From Phlebotomus papatasi (taxonomy: Eukaryota; Arthropoda; Insecta; Diptera; Psychodidae): a stretch of 64,000 bases of DNA. The stretch spans positions 82,212,627 to 82,276,626 of the forward strand of contig NC_077223.1 of assembly GCF_024763615.1 (NCBI RefSeq), given 5' to 3'. This document shows positions 33,798 to 45,160 of the stretch, piece after piece. The stretch's first letter is position 1; every line of letters begins with the position of its first letter. The notes under the pieces were generated by a model that saw only the letters and a list, made by a program, of their open reading frames with translations, was not told where the DNA came from and did no database searches. Both the position numbers and the translations under genes were made by a program.

Positions 33798-34400
33798 TAG
33801 GAAATATATATCTAATATATCTTTCAATATATAAAATATATCTACATCTAAATAAATATCTTTTAGAAGTAATTTTAAAGTAAAAAAATCAACACATTCT
33901 AAATTGTAAAAATTGGTTTAGCGAGTCTAGTACAGTTCTGTACTAATCAACTTTAATTAGATTGCTTACGCAAAACAAGAAAAAGTATTTCAAATTCAAG
34001 TAGTAATTTTGAAGTAGAAAATAAAAACTTTTAAAAAATGCAAAATTTGTTTTAGTACAGTTCTGTAACAAAACTAATGCATTGAATTTTCCAGTCTATA
34101 ACAAGAAATATTACAATTGTTTTAATTACTATAACTAATTTTAGTAGTAAATCAAAAAAATTAAATAAAATTTGGAAACAAATGTTTAGTGGGTTAAGTA
34201 CAATTCTATAGTGAACCAACTTTAATTTAGATTTCCTGTTCAAAACAAGGAGAAGTATTTCAATTCTTTTACATTTTGAAAGCAATTTTAAAGTAGAAAA
34301 TCAAAATTTAAAAATCGAACAAATATACTAGTTTATTTACTAGAGTTCTATACTAATCTTACTGGGGTCGGATTGCCTGTCTAAAATAAGAAAGGTTTTA
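33798..34400 (+). repeat. Continuation of the GTACAGTTCTGTAC tandem array
   Basis: Cores continue beyond the inverted arm at 33930, 34055, 34198 and about 34341, each within blocks such as AAACAAG..GTATTTCAA and TTTTGAAGTAGAAAAT that also occur in earlier units. An extra core lies at 33134, before the arm. The right side thus has about ten units against five on the left, so the array expanded or the inversion copied only part of it. Confidence 0.8.
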
Positions 34401-36689
34401 TTTTTTTACACATTTAAAAGTAATTTCCAAGTGAATTGTCTAAAACCTAAGTCATTGAATTTCACTTTCTCTTATCACTTTCATCGTCTCGGGTGGCACT
34501 TGTCCTTTCCCTTTCTTTTTTTTTTCGGGACAGAGATTTTGATCATGTCTTTCTGTTGACAAAATATTTCGTAATAAATTTATCACCATAAAATCATCCC
34601 TTTCCTACGATGATCACGATGGTTAAATTTATTTCTCTATCTTGTGGCTAATTTAATGGCTTTCTCTTGTATTTACGGTTGGTTGTGTTTTTTTTTCTAT
34701 GTTAAATCAACACCATACAAATAATATCATATGCGTCTCGTGAGTATCTTTTTCTGCGAATTCCCAAAAAAATAACCTACGATTCTCACGGAGAATTTTA
34801 ACATGATTCTGTTTTTTCAATGTCTTTTAAACAAGATGTTTTTATTCAGATGCAGTGACCCAAAAGGAGGTAGAAAATTGTTCAAGACAGTCGCACCAAT
34901 GACAATTTATCATTCTTTTTCTGGTTGATTTTAGAAGAATCTAAAAAGATGTTTGCGAGATAATCTGTCTCATTTTGTTGGGATCTCCCAAGACAAATCC
35001 GTTACTGGTTTTAATTTCTCGCACGGGCGAATTTTTGATCTTGCGCTGAAAAATTGTACCACCTGAGCTATTCTCGGTATGTCCGGAAGAAAGACTAAAG
35101 TCATTACGCCATAAGATGAGGAATTGTACGGATGGAGGTATATAGAGAGTAAAAAAAACATCGTGCAGACATTAATCAGACAATGGAAATTGTGTGAGAG
35201 TAATTTTAATGCGATCTTTGGGAAGAAATATGCGGCTCAGTGTACAAAAATTATGGATTATTTGTCCATTGTTTGCCTCAATGGCTTCGTGAGCAAGTGG
35301 AAAAAATGTGAGATAGCAATTTTGGACACAATTGACGCACTTTTTGCGTAATTCGTCTCATTCATTCATTAAATCAATTAGTCTGCAAATTGAGAGTTGT
35401 GAACGACTCTGTGAGACGATTCCGTCAAATCAAATATGGCTCATAACGGACTTGAACTAGTTTTGACATTTTTGATGTCAGTGGTGAACGACAAGAATTT
35501 TCGCTGTCAAAATCGAATACTAAACGGATCGTCGTAGCGCGTGGATGATGTTTCTTAAGTTCAAAGTGATAGCAACATATACTAATCCCTCGATTTTATG
35601 TTAGATTTAGCATTACATCCTACAATACTCATGTATCATAATATTAACGAAATTTTGAAATTTCGAAATTTCGAAAAAGTCGTCATAATATTTGTCAATC
35701 TATCTGTCTGTTCGACCGATAGGAGAATTAGAAACCAATCAGTTTGATATAGAGACTTGATATCTTCAGGTACTCAAAACAAGACGTTTAAAAAAGGATA
35801 TAAAATAAACCTTGTTTTTTCTCAATATGAACTTTTCTGCATTTTCAAAAGTTTTATAGGAAATCTTACATTTTTAGTGTAAGTCCACTTAAAGATCTTT
35901 AATATAACCTTGACTTTACCCCATCTTAAAAGGAAAGGAAGTCCTTCTGAAACCGTTATTGAATTATTTTGAATTGAATTTATCGTACGAGTTTTATTAT
36001 TTTCAAACACACTTTAGTAATTGTTCAGGACAACTCTTAGTTCATATTTGAATATGAGCTCTTCTGCGTTCTAAGCCGGTTCCTTAAAATCAATAGTTAA
36101 TCACACGTGGAGAACGTATTTTTCAACCTATAAGGGCAAGTTTGGTTTGGAATTCCGTAGAAATCTTAGTGGTTGCAACCGGTTATGAATCAGTAAAAAA
36201 ACCTACAATGAACCGAATTTTGTCAATATTCTAAGTTTTTTGTGAAATTGTTCAAACAAGTTCAAATAGCGAAGTAAAAAAAGTTTAAGTAAAAAAAAGT
36301 AGGACTGCAAAGGAACTTTATTTTGCTTGAACACAATGATGCAGCAATATATTATAAAGTCCTTAATGAGGCAGCGATATATTATAATTCTTCAATTCCG
36401 AGTTATTTTATAGACCCCTAATCTCAAAATGAACCATATTTTAGATAAATTTTGCGAATTTTGAAAAAATAAAGTTTCTGAGCTTGCTCATAATTTTACT
36501 TGTTCTATTTAGAATTTAAGGCCAAACGGTTATGGATATCAATTTAGGATTTTGGATTAAAAGAGTGCATTCTACATTCTGTTTTTTGAAAAATAGAGAA
36601 TTTTTAAAAATTTGATAGTTAATTGATATAGAAAAATTAAAATTTTTAGGATAGCTCTAAAACGATATTTGTTAACCTGTGAAAATCTA
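34401..36689. other. Mostly unique AT-rich sequence, no gene recognised
   Basis: A 75-codon plus frame (35124-35351) has a protein-like composition but no recognised domain or splice context. Short TTTCGAAA words repeat at 35649-35676. Frames at 34970-35161 and 35822-36010 (minus) are unremarkable. Confidence 0.35.
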
Positions 36690-36692
36690 TTA

Positions 36693-36879
36693 AGGCTTTG
36701 CACAATTTGGCTGCGAACATTTAATATTTTTCCCATATTTCTTTTATGAATCTGACTAAATGGCAATGTATTTTAAAGATAGCGTTAAGTCACATATTTT
36801 TTTTTAAAAAATTTGTCAGATTAATTGAAGGAAAATGGGAAAAAATGAAGCGTTCAAAGCCAGAGTGTGTGCGAAGCCT
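36693..36879. mobile_element. MITE with AGGCTTNGCAC ends
   Basis: The left end AGGCTTTGCACAATTTGGCT and reversed right end AGGCTTCGCACACACTCTGG match, continuing into ATATTTTTCCCAT / TTTTTTCCCAT and ATGAATCTGAC / ATTAATCTGAC (about 65 bp). TTA precedes the left end; the right flank reads ATAA, so the target duplication is not clean. A solo end is at 19218. Confidence 0.75.
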
Positions 36880-36889
36880 ATAATTGTAC

Positions 36890-37290
36890 TAAAATCACAA
36901 TCATCACTTTAGTACAAAGTGTACTAAATCAATATATATTAAGTATTAAAAAATAAAATAATCACTCAAACTTTTTTTATTGCTATACTTATTGCTTATT
37001 AATTGGTATTCATAAAAAAAGACAACGCAAATTCTTAGTACAAATGGAAAGTAAAACATCTGAACTACCGATAAAATGAAAAAAAAAAAAACAGGAATAA
37101 AATGTATAATAACTTAACAACATAAGAGCTCTTAAAGACTTCATCAAAACTATTAATTATGTGAACGGGTAGTAAAACTTTTATTAATGTGACATTATTT
37201 TATAGATTCATGAGAAACTTGTAGAATAATTTCTTTTAGTACAATCGCGGAAAATAATTTAAAGAGTGTTACATTTTGTACAATGATGTG
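36890..37290. repeat. Decayed GTAC-type repeat cluster
   Basis: TTTAGTACAAAGTGTACTAAA at 36911 and further TTAGTACA or TTGTACAA words near 36897, 37036, 37237 and 37275. The spacing and word resemble the arrays at 8-9 kb and 29-34 kb, but the sequence between is unrelated at sight. Confidence 0.4.
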
Positions 37291-38663
37291 GCACAGAAAT
37301 TAATTAAGTCTTATCGTCACGAAATCCAAATAATAACCTTCGTGTTGAACATCTTGGGAATAATGTAGAAATCAGAGAAAATTAAAGTGAAAAAGTTACA
37401 AATTCAAGAAAAAAAACTAAATTAAATGATGCGATCATTATTAAGTAGTTGGCCTCAGTAATTTCGTGGTTTTTACAATTCATTAATTTATCGCATTTAA
37501 TGAATTTATCAAGAATAATTAGTATGGACAATTCAAAAGTGTAACTGAAATTAATTCACGCGAAATGCCGCAAAAGATCATTTTGAGGTGGCCAGTTTAA
37601 AAAAAAAATAAAGAAGAGAGGAATACAGAATCAAGAAAATTCTCTTTTTTTTTAGCAACAATTAACTGTTATAACAGTCAAATAATATTGAAAAGGACCA
37701 CTATAAAAAGCTTATATTCCAGTGAGAATAATGGAGATTGAGTTTAAATTGGGCGCCGTCATCAAACTACCGCAGATATAATAGAGTGTTGTCCATAAAA
37801 ATGAGCCACAACACGAAAGACATGGTAAAAAAAAACGTTTCACAGACCGCTGGACATGGGACTTTTTTGTGTTATTTGCACACAACGTGACAGAAATAAT
37901 TAGCAATTATCATTTTATGCAAGGTTGAATTGAGTTTTTTGACACCTCCGTCATTGATAAATTTTCAAATGACATTAAAATGTCATCGCCACTAACACCA
38001 TCTTGCGGGATAATATCTCAATAAATCTTGCACTTTTTGCTCTTCACTATACCAATGATAAAAACTCTGGAGATGCATTTTGAGGAAGATTTATGATTAT
38101 TTCGCTCCTGGATTTATTTTTTCCCGGACACATTTTATTGAGATGCGAAAAAGATTATTGGTGCAAATAAGTAAAAGCAAATTAAGAGTCTTATCAAAAG
38201 TCATTTCAACTTCCACAATTATTTTATAAACTGAATATTTTATTTTTAAATTTATCAAGAGATTTCACTAATTATTAAATGAGATTCTTTAACAATCACA
38301 GCTTATGTAATGATTCTGTTCGGTTAAGTATCTTTGATCGGGTTTATATTCACAGAGCAGACGTTAAGAGTATAAATATTCCTGATTTCGAAAATGATCA
38401 GCTGACAAAACTGAAACTGCTTCTTTACGAAATAAATTTTTTCACCTTAATCTTATAATTCATGTTAGCAACACATACCTAAAAAGTCAAAATAATACTA
38501 AAAAAAAAGAGTTGATTGATTTCATGTAAGATATTCAGAAACGATAAGGATATAGGTTTAGAAAAATAACCCCGAAGCCCTTGTACCGCATTGTCAATTT
38601 GCGGAAGAGCAAAATCAAAGAACAACACCTCTGCCAAAAACTCATTAAGAACTGACATGGGCC
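37291..38663. other. AT-rich sequence, nothing recognised
   Basis: No repeat family member or credible frame is visible. Confidence 0.4.
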
Positions 38664-38801
38664 TAAGGGTCTAGACAGACCTGAGGATTAGCTGAGAGAT
38701 AGCTTAGCGTAATTCTATTAGAAATAATGGTTAAATTACATTTCCATCATTTTCCACTAAGTCGTCTCTCGGCTTAAGTCGCAAGTGTGTCTAGGGCATA
38801 A
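38664..38801 (+). mobile_element. TAA-flanked MITE, second dimer, unit 1
   Basis: TAAGGGTCTAGACAGACCTG through AATTCTATTAGAAATAATGG to GTGTCTAGGGCATAA. Same family and orientation as 18629-18904, with the next unit joined at a shared TAA. Confidence 0.8.
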
Positions 38802-38936
38802 GAGCCTTGACAGACTTGAGGATTAGCCGAGAAGCGACTTAGCGCAATTATATTCGAAATAATGGTTAAACAGCATTTCTATCATTTTCCACTAAGTCAC
38901 CTTTCGGCTTAAGTCGTAAGTGTGTCTAGGGCATAA
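38799..38936 (+). mobile_element. TAA-flanked MITE, second dimer, unit 2
   Basis: TAAGAGCCTTGACAGACTTG to CTTAAGTCGTAAGTGTGTCT and GGGCATAA. This is a second independent example of two units in head-to-tail arrangement. Confidence 0.8.
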
Positions 38937-38985
38937 ATAAACTCAGACTGATCCTCGAGAATATTTAGCCTGTAAAAGTTAGCAA
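38935..38985 (+). repeat. Single end of the AAATAGACCTAGG dispersed family
   Basis: AAATAAACTCAGACTGATCC, then GAGAATATTTAGCCTGTAAA, aligns with the fragments at 22007 and (reversed) 62476. It begins exactly where the MITE dimer ends. Confidence 0.6.
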
Positions 38986-39134
38986 AGGAAATTTATACAA
39001 AGGACCTTTTATCCATGATCCTAAAAGCCCCAGTATATATGATAATTTCCGATAAAAAATCTTCAGTGCCAATTAGAAAGGAGACTTATGAAATGTTTCC
39101 GTATAAACTACTAAAAAGTTCTTAAAAGTTTGTA

Positions 39135-39307
39135 GGGTAAATTACTCTCCCTTCGAATGTTCATGCCTTGAATAATATGAATTTACTTTTATTTTTCCTA
39201 GCTTATCATCAATTTATTGATAATTCTGTGATAATCATATGTAAATCTTTTAGAATAAATTCACATTATTCGAAGGCATGAACGTTCGAAAAGAAAGTAC
39301 TTTCCCC
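39135..39307. mobile_element. 173-bp Tc1/mariner-like MITE
   Basis: The left end GGGTAAATTACTCTCCCTTC and reversed right end GGGGAAAGTACTTTCTTTTC continue into GAATGTTCATGCC / GAACGTTCATGCC and TGAATAATATGAATTTA-type sequence. TA flanks both sides (39133-39134, 39308-39309). Confidence 0.85.
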
Positions 39308-39327
39308 TACATTTTTCGCTTTTTTTT

Positions 39328-39786
39328 CAGAAAAAAATATCTCGTAAAATTGTCCGTAAATGTTTGTGAATTCCCATTGGTACTTACGAAATACTCACAA
39401 ATCGTATATCCTACAAACCAGTTCGTAAAAATTTGTAGTTTTTCACAAACTTTGTTCGTAACATCATCACTTGACGAGCATATTTTGTTCTTTTAGAAAC
39501 ATTGGTTCGGAAATATTCCTAAATACACAAAAAAATGTTTGTAAAATTTTGTCATTTGTTCGTAAATTTTTGCCAGACAAACAAAAATGTACGGACAAAT
39601 GTATGTAAAGGAACAAAATGTTCTCGTCAAGCTATGATGTTACCGAACAATGTTCGTAAAAAAAAACTACAAATTTTTACGAACTTTTAGTGGGTTATAC
39701 GCTTTACGAGCATTTCGTAAGTCCCCAATAAGAATTTACGAACATTAATAAACAATTCTACGAAATATTTTTTTTTCTATTTGCTG
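39328..39786. mobile_element. ~460-bp foldback element rich in TTCGTAAA words
   Basis: The two halves are imperfect inverted copies around 39551: CTTGACGAGCATATTTTGTT pairs with AACAAAATGTTCTCGTCAAG, and GTTCGTAAAAATTTGTAG with CTACAAATTTTTACGAAC. Within each half, TTCGTAAA/TTTACGAA recurs many times. It begins about 20 bp after the preceding MITE. A transcript would form a long imperfect duplex. Confidence 0.8.
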
Positions 39787-39877
39787 AGCAACAAAAGCTT
39801 TTTAAATACCAAATTAAAGAAAAAAATATTCGAAATGTTAGTTTTTCAAGTAAATCATATAACTTTTTCACATTATA

Positions 39878-40516
39878 GGGTAACGTGTAGTATTTCAGGA
39901 TACTTTTTAGCATTTTCAAATGTCAAATAACCTAATGACTTCTCAAGTTATTTTTTTCTTCGTTGATATAAATATTTATGTTCCTTATTATATCCAGAAT
40001 AAGATTCTTACCGAAAAATGTTGAAAAATGCATAATTTTTTATTCGAAATAGCAAAAAATGTGAAGAGGTAAGAATGGTGTATTGCGGGACAATTGGGTA
40101 TTTTGGGATAGATAAAAGTCGCTATTATGGAAATAAATTTCGCGGAGCCTGACTATTTACCTTTAAGTAGAAGGTCTAAACTTCACTCTTTCATAAAAAT
40201 TTTGTTTAAATTTCACTAGTAAAGTGAATATGAAATTATAAACTGAAATCTGAAATCTAAAGTGTCTTAAATCGATAACAACTCAGCACTGTTTATGTTG
40301 AAATCTGCACAATTGACCATACTGAAGGTTTAGTATAAAGTGGAATGTGATACTCACAATTCACGCGAATTTCACACTTTAAATTAAATAAAATTTCAGA
40401 ATTTTTATATTTGTCTGATACGTAAAGAACTTAAAATTCAATATAGAACTTAAAAATAATGAGAAAACAAGTATTTAGAGGATTTTTGATGTGTCCAGAA
40501 ATACCACACGTTACCC
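39878..40516. mobile_element. 639-bp Tc1/mariner-like non-autonomous element
   Basis: Ends GGGTAACGTGTAGTATTTCA and, reversed, GGGTAACGTGTGGTATTTCT; TA flanks both sides (39876-39877, 40517-40518). The interior is AT-rich without a usable frame. Confidence 0.8.
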
Positions 40517-40518
40517 TA

Positions 40519-41206
40519 TATCGACCGCTCAGAATAAGAAACGAATAACTCGCAGTAGACAAATTTTACAGAAGAGCGATTTGAAACTGAAATTTTACAT
40601 GCAGAGTATAGGATTTTTGAGATATAAAATTTCTATAACTTTGAAAATTATCACCTTTCAAGTATAATATTCATAGCGAATGTAGAGGGTATAAAGACGT
40701 ATCCAAAAAGCGAATAAAACGATTTTTGTAAAAAAATCGAGTTTTTCGACTTATATTCTGAGTCGTCGATATAATGTATTGGAACTGGAAGTATTGGAAG
40801 ATTATTGGGATTGTTGGTGTGATAGAGCATAGAGTATAACAGGAAGTAAATGTAAAAAGTGATTTTCTAAAACTTCTGTTTCATTCTTCAATGACATTTC
40901 TTTGACATCATTTTCTTAAAGTCTAAATAAAAAAAAATCAAAAACAATTAACCTTACGATATAGATAAACAACACTCTAAAAAGTATAGAGCTTCGTAAA
41001 TCCATTCAACTTTTTGATAAATTTAATTTTGAAATGATTTAATAAATTGATATCTGATCAAATTTTTCAAATATTAGATCTAGATTTGAGGTTAAAACAC
41101 GTTTTAATAAAATAATAAATAATTATAAAGACAGTATTAAAAATGTTACATTAAAAATTTAAAAAAAATAACACAAATTGTGAAATTACTAAGTTGTATA
41201 AATGTA
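40519..41206. other. AT-rich sequence, nothing recognised
   Basis: No family member, domain or structured repeat noted. Confidence 0.4.
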
Positions 41207-41376
41207 GGGGAAGGTGGAACTGCTTTGATATACAATTTTCCGCAAATTTTTAAATGAAGCTGGGTTTTACAATTATTTTATTTTGTTCCACATTTGTTTT
41301 TTAGAGCTAAATTGTACTACTTTTGATATTATGAGAAGAAATTGTACACTTCAAAGTAGCCTCACCTCCCTCCACC
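41207..41376. mobile_element. 170-bp Tc1/mariner-like MITE, divergent ends
   Basis: Left GGGGAAGGTGGAACTGCTTT and reversed right GAGGGAGGTGAGGCTACTTT share AGGTG..GCT.CTTTGA and continue into ATACAATTT / TGTACAATTT. TA is present on both sides (41205-41206, 41377-41378). Less certain than neighbours because the terminal repeats have diverged. Confidence 0.6.
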
Positions 41377-41378
41377 TA

Positions 41379-42933
41379 TTCAATATCTATTTAACGAAAA
41401 AGGATCCCTATACCATATTCTGCTCGTACAACAGGTAGTGATTCAAGTGACATTACCTTATTTATTTTTGTAAAATGAAAGAATCACAAATCTCATAAGC
41501 TCATATCATTGTATTACGGGTCCATTTTTCTGTAATGCTAAATTTCTTAATTAAGAAAAATTCTCACTATCGCTCTCATTATTTTCTGCTTTCAACGGCG
41601 AATTAATAAAATTCACTGAGTGCTTCAAGTAATTCTTATTCGTCAAAAATTATCCATTTTAATCGTCATTAAGAAGAAAGCCCCAAAACATTTCTTTTAA
41701 ATCATTCTCCATCTCTTAGAATTACCCTTAATAAATTTTGTTCTCCAACAAGGAGAAAGTAAGAGAACATCAAACAATTAATTTGCAATTTTTCCCCACA
41801 AATATCGTAAATCATCCCGATCTGAACAGTTTCCTCGTTCAAAATGGTGCACAAAGGCACTTGGACGTGTGCAAATTAGATGGTATAAATCACATTCCAG
41901 GTGTTAACCCCTCGATACTTCTGTCACAAATTCCAAAATACAACTCACCGGAGGTGAGGGGGTAATAATCTCTTGGCTCAGCGGAAATTTGTCCGCGTCG
42001 CCCCATCGGAAGTCATGTAAATTGATGAACGTGATTGGACTATCGAGGGACCATCTCTATGGCTGGTTTATGGGTAATTTCACGTGAATATGGCCAGACG
42101 GAGCTCTTTGACTCTCTGCTGACTCGTCATCGCGAACAATATTACCGTGTCAATGCAGAGTGTTGAAAAAAATTCAAATTATAGAAACCACGGAGGGTTT
42201 CTTCTTCGCTGGACACCGTTTCAATGTGAAGCAATTGAGCCATTTCAGCTACTCACGGTAACCTTTAATGGACTTGAGAACACTCCCAAAGGGAAGGAAA
42301 GAATGTTGCAAGTATTTGAAACGTTAGAGAAAATTAAAAAGTGAGCCCTTTGGCATTTACGAGAATATCTAAATAAGACTTCAGTGTAATCGCAGCAGTT
42401 CCTCCAAGGAATTCATCATCATAGATAAGCAAGTAGATAAAGGTAATTATCTAAATGCTATAGTTATTATAAATAAATATGGCATAAGTCAGAAAATCAT
42501 AAAATTAATGTAGCGAAGTAAAATTTGCAGACTGCTCGAATTCGCACGGACTTCCCTTCGCCTTTGTTTTTAAGTCCGAAACTACCAATTAAAACTGGTT
42601 TGTAAATCATCAAAAAACGTCTAAAAATCTAAATGTCTTGAATAAATTTACCCTTATAAGTTATTCAAATCATATTAACAAGTAAGTAAAAGGTGGGCAC
42701 TTTAAACAATGCCTTTAAACAATGATGTGCAACTTTTAGTGTCCGGTGCAAAATTTACGGTGAAAATGGGGTGTTCAATGATGGCGTGAATCGTGTGCGA
42801 AGATGGAAACTTGATTGATCTATCGCACAAATCGCCATTAAATTTTCATTTTCCTCTGGAGGAAAATCTAAGGATTTCCTGGGATTTTGTGGGGTGGGAT
42901 TATGAAACTTATAAGTAAGACATTTTTTTGGCA
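41379..42933. other. Unique sequence, no gene recognised
   Basis: 41738-41965 (75 codons) and 42147-42344 (65 codons) are plus-strand frames in a less AT-rich stretch. No domain is recognisable and no splice structure is evident. Possible regulatory or exon-containing island. Confidence 0.35.
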
Positions 42934-42935
42934 TA

Positions 42936-44096
42936 GGGGAAACTGGGGTACCACCAAACACTTTTGAAAGATGCGATTTTGACTGAATTTCCTAAGAAAA
43001 CTGTGAATTTTAGAAAAATGTTGCTTACCCCATGTTATAGTCTTAGGTATAGGCTGCATATTAATGTATACAACGATCATGTGAAGCACTTCAATTTTCC
43101 GTAAAAAGAAAAATTGTATCACCATGCATTTTTCGCTTTTTTCCAACCACCCGGGGTACCAATAAACACCTTCTGGGGCACCAAAAAACACCTGTTTTTC
43201 TCACCCATTGAAGTTATTTTGGGCATTCACTAAAACTCTTAATTATAAAGAAGGTATTGAAAATGCAAATAATTCTCAAAAAAGCACTGCAAAATTTAGA
43301 ATGAGTGACCAAAATAGCAGAAAACTAAAGCACTGCACACCGAACATATTTTTCAATGGATTTTTCATCATTTTGACAACATTCGACTTCTGACTGGAAA
43401 GCAGCGCCACTAAAATCGTGGCAAACACTATACCTAAAGTTCAAATTTTGCGCGCTATTCTGATTATTTGTAATAAAATCGAGAAATCATTCGTCAATCC
43501 TTGATTAAAATCATTTAAGAATCATTAAGAATCATTTTATGCAAAATTGGGTTCTTGAAACTATATTTCTCCTGAGTCTTGAATGAAAATCTCATGAATG
43601 GATATAAATTTCTGAAATCGAACAAAGAGGGAGATGAAGAGTAAGAAAGATAAGAGGAAAAATTTTGCCATTCAAGCTACGCTCGCGACATCTGCAATTG
43701 TGAGAAATTTGGCTGTTTGTTGGTGCCCCAAACACTGTTTTGTGATGGATTTTATATTCTTTTAAAAAAATGTGAACATTAATTTCTTTAGTAGATACAT
43801 AAATATTATCCCAAAACATGTAGGAAAGTACTGGTGTAGTGAAATTTGATGTAACTTATTTCAGTTTTATTTTCCAGGTAGATATATAAATGATTAAAAT
43901 TATCAAAATCTCACAATTTTGCGAAAAAAGATTCTTATTTCTAAACTACTTGAACTATGTGGATCATTATTTCTCTGGACAAACATCCCTATAGTATCTA
44001 TGATTTCATGTAAGTCTCATTCTCTGAAATCTTATACCTATTTAAAAAATCGCAGTGTTTGGTGGTACCCCTGTTTGGTGGTGCCCCAGTTTCCCC
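42936..44096. mobile_element. 1.16-kb element with repeated GGGGYACCANNAAACA motif
   Basis: The left end GGGGAAACTGGGGTACCACC and reversed right end GGGGAAACTGGGGCACCACC continue ..AAACA on both sides; TA flanks (42934-42935, 44097-44098). The motif GG(T/C)ACCANNAAACA recurs subterminally: about 43153 and 43172 direct, 43721 and 44057 reversed, besides the termini. This is typical of transposase-binding arrays. The overlapping frames (42868-43191 minus, 43919-44119 plus) show no DDE transposase motif. A non-autonomous Tc1/mariner-like element fits best. Confidence 0.85.
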
Positions 44097-44113
44097 TAGT
44101 TGGAGAATCCATA

Positions 44114-44366
44114 CACTGAGAAAAAAAAGAGGGTGCGATTAACTTTTTTTTCTCATAACTTTAACACTTTTAAGGTGTAAAAATATATCAACATTTTTTA
44201 ATGTTAATTTTACACCTTTTTAAGGGTAAAATTAACATGAAAAAGGGTAATTTTAACCCCCAATACACCTAAAAGGGTAATATTTACACCGATTTTGGAT
44301 CAATACTGCAGAGTAAAATTAACATTTCCGGAATGTTATTTTAACTTTTTCGGATTTCTCTCAGTG
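44114..44366 (+). mobile_element. CACTGAG MITE, copy A (253 bp)
   Basis: Ends CACTGAGAAAAAAAAGAGGG and GGATTTCTCTCAGTG. TA lies on both sides. The interior carries GTGTAAAA / TTTTACAC words in alternating orientation and AACATTTCCGGAATGTT. Same length as copy C and same orientation as copy B. Confidence 0.85.
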
Positions 44367-45160
44367 TACGGTTAGCATGGTAGTCAGAAAAAATCACTGA
44401 ACTTGAACATCATTTTTGTGTGCGAAATATCAAAGCCTCCCCCTACAATCATTTTAGATTTTAAATTATACAAATTCTGCCGATCAAATTTCACTTCTTG
44501 ACTGATCAATTTTAATTTTTTACTGGCCAAACTTATTCTTTCGCTGATCTTGATTAAATTTTTACTGCTCATTTGGTTGTACAAGTACAAGTTAGGGACA
44601 AAAAATCTTCAATAAAAAGTAAAGTTTGAGAAGTTGAGGAAAGCGTGTTACCTTCGGACGACTGAAGCCTCGAACAACTCATTTTTCTTCTATGTTCACT
44701 CAGAAAAGAGCTTATTTGAGGCAAGGTTTAAAATCGACTATAAACAGGGTTAGTCACGGTTTGATTTTAAAAAGGTTTTAAACTGTAAACATGAGTTAAC
44801 CCTGTTTCAACAATTTTAACTCCTTTTTTTAGTGAAGGATTTGACTATTAACCTTAACACATCGGTTTAAATCTTGCGCAAGGTTTGAATGGTTTTAAAT
44901 TTCTATCATGGCGAGATTCTTAATGCATTTAAGGGTTTCTCGTGTAAACTTGTCAAGTGGAATCAGTAAGAGAAGAATGGTGTTTAGTGTTCAGTGTGCC
45001 TCAAAGAATGGAGGCATTCGCGTTGACATTTCTGGGATTGGGGCTCAATATGAGCCCCCACAGTGACCACCCAGGGACATATCAGCGACAAGAAGAGTAA
45101 ATTGTGAAAAGTTCTGTGGTAAGTGGTGCTTAATTTTCTTTTCAAGTTTGTAACCAAACG

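Noticed and set aside
35124..35351. 75-codon plus frame with protein-like composition
   Set aside because: No domain, no splice or promoter context, single occurrence.
42868..43191. 107-codon minus frame inside the 1.16-kb element
   Set aside because: No helix-turn-helix or DDE motif; it crosses the element boundary at 42936.
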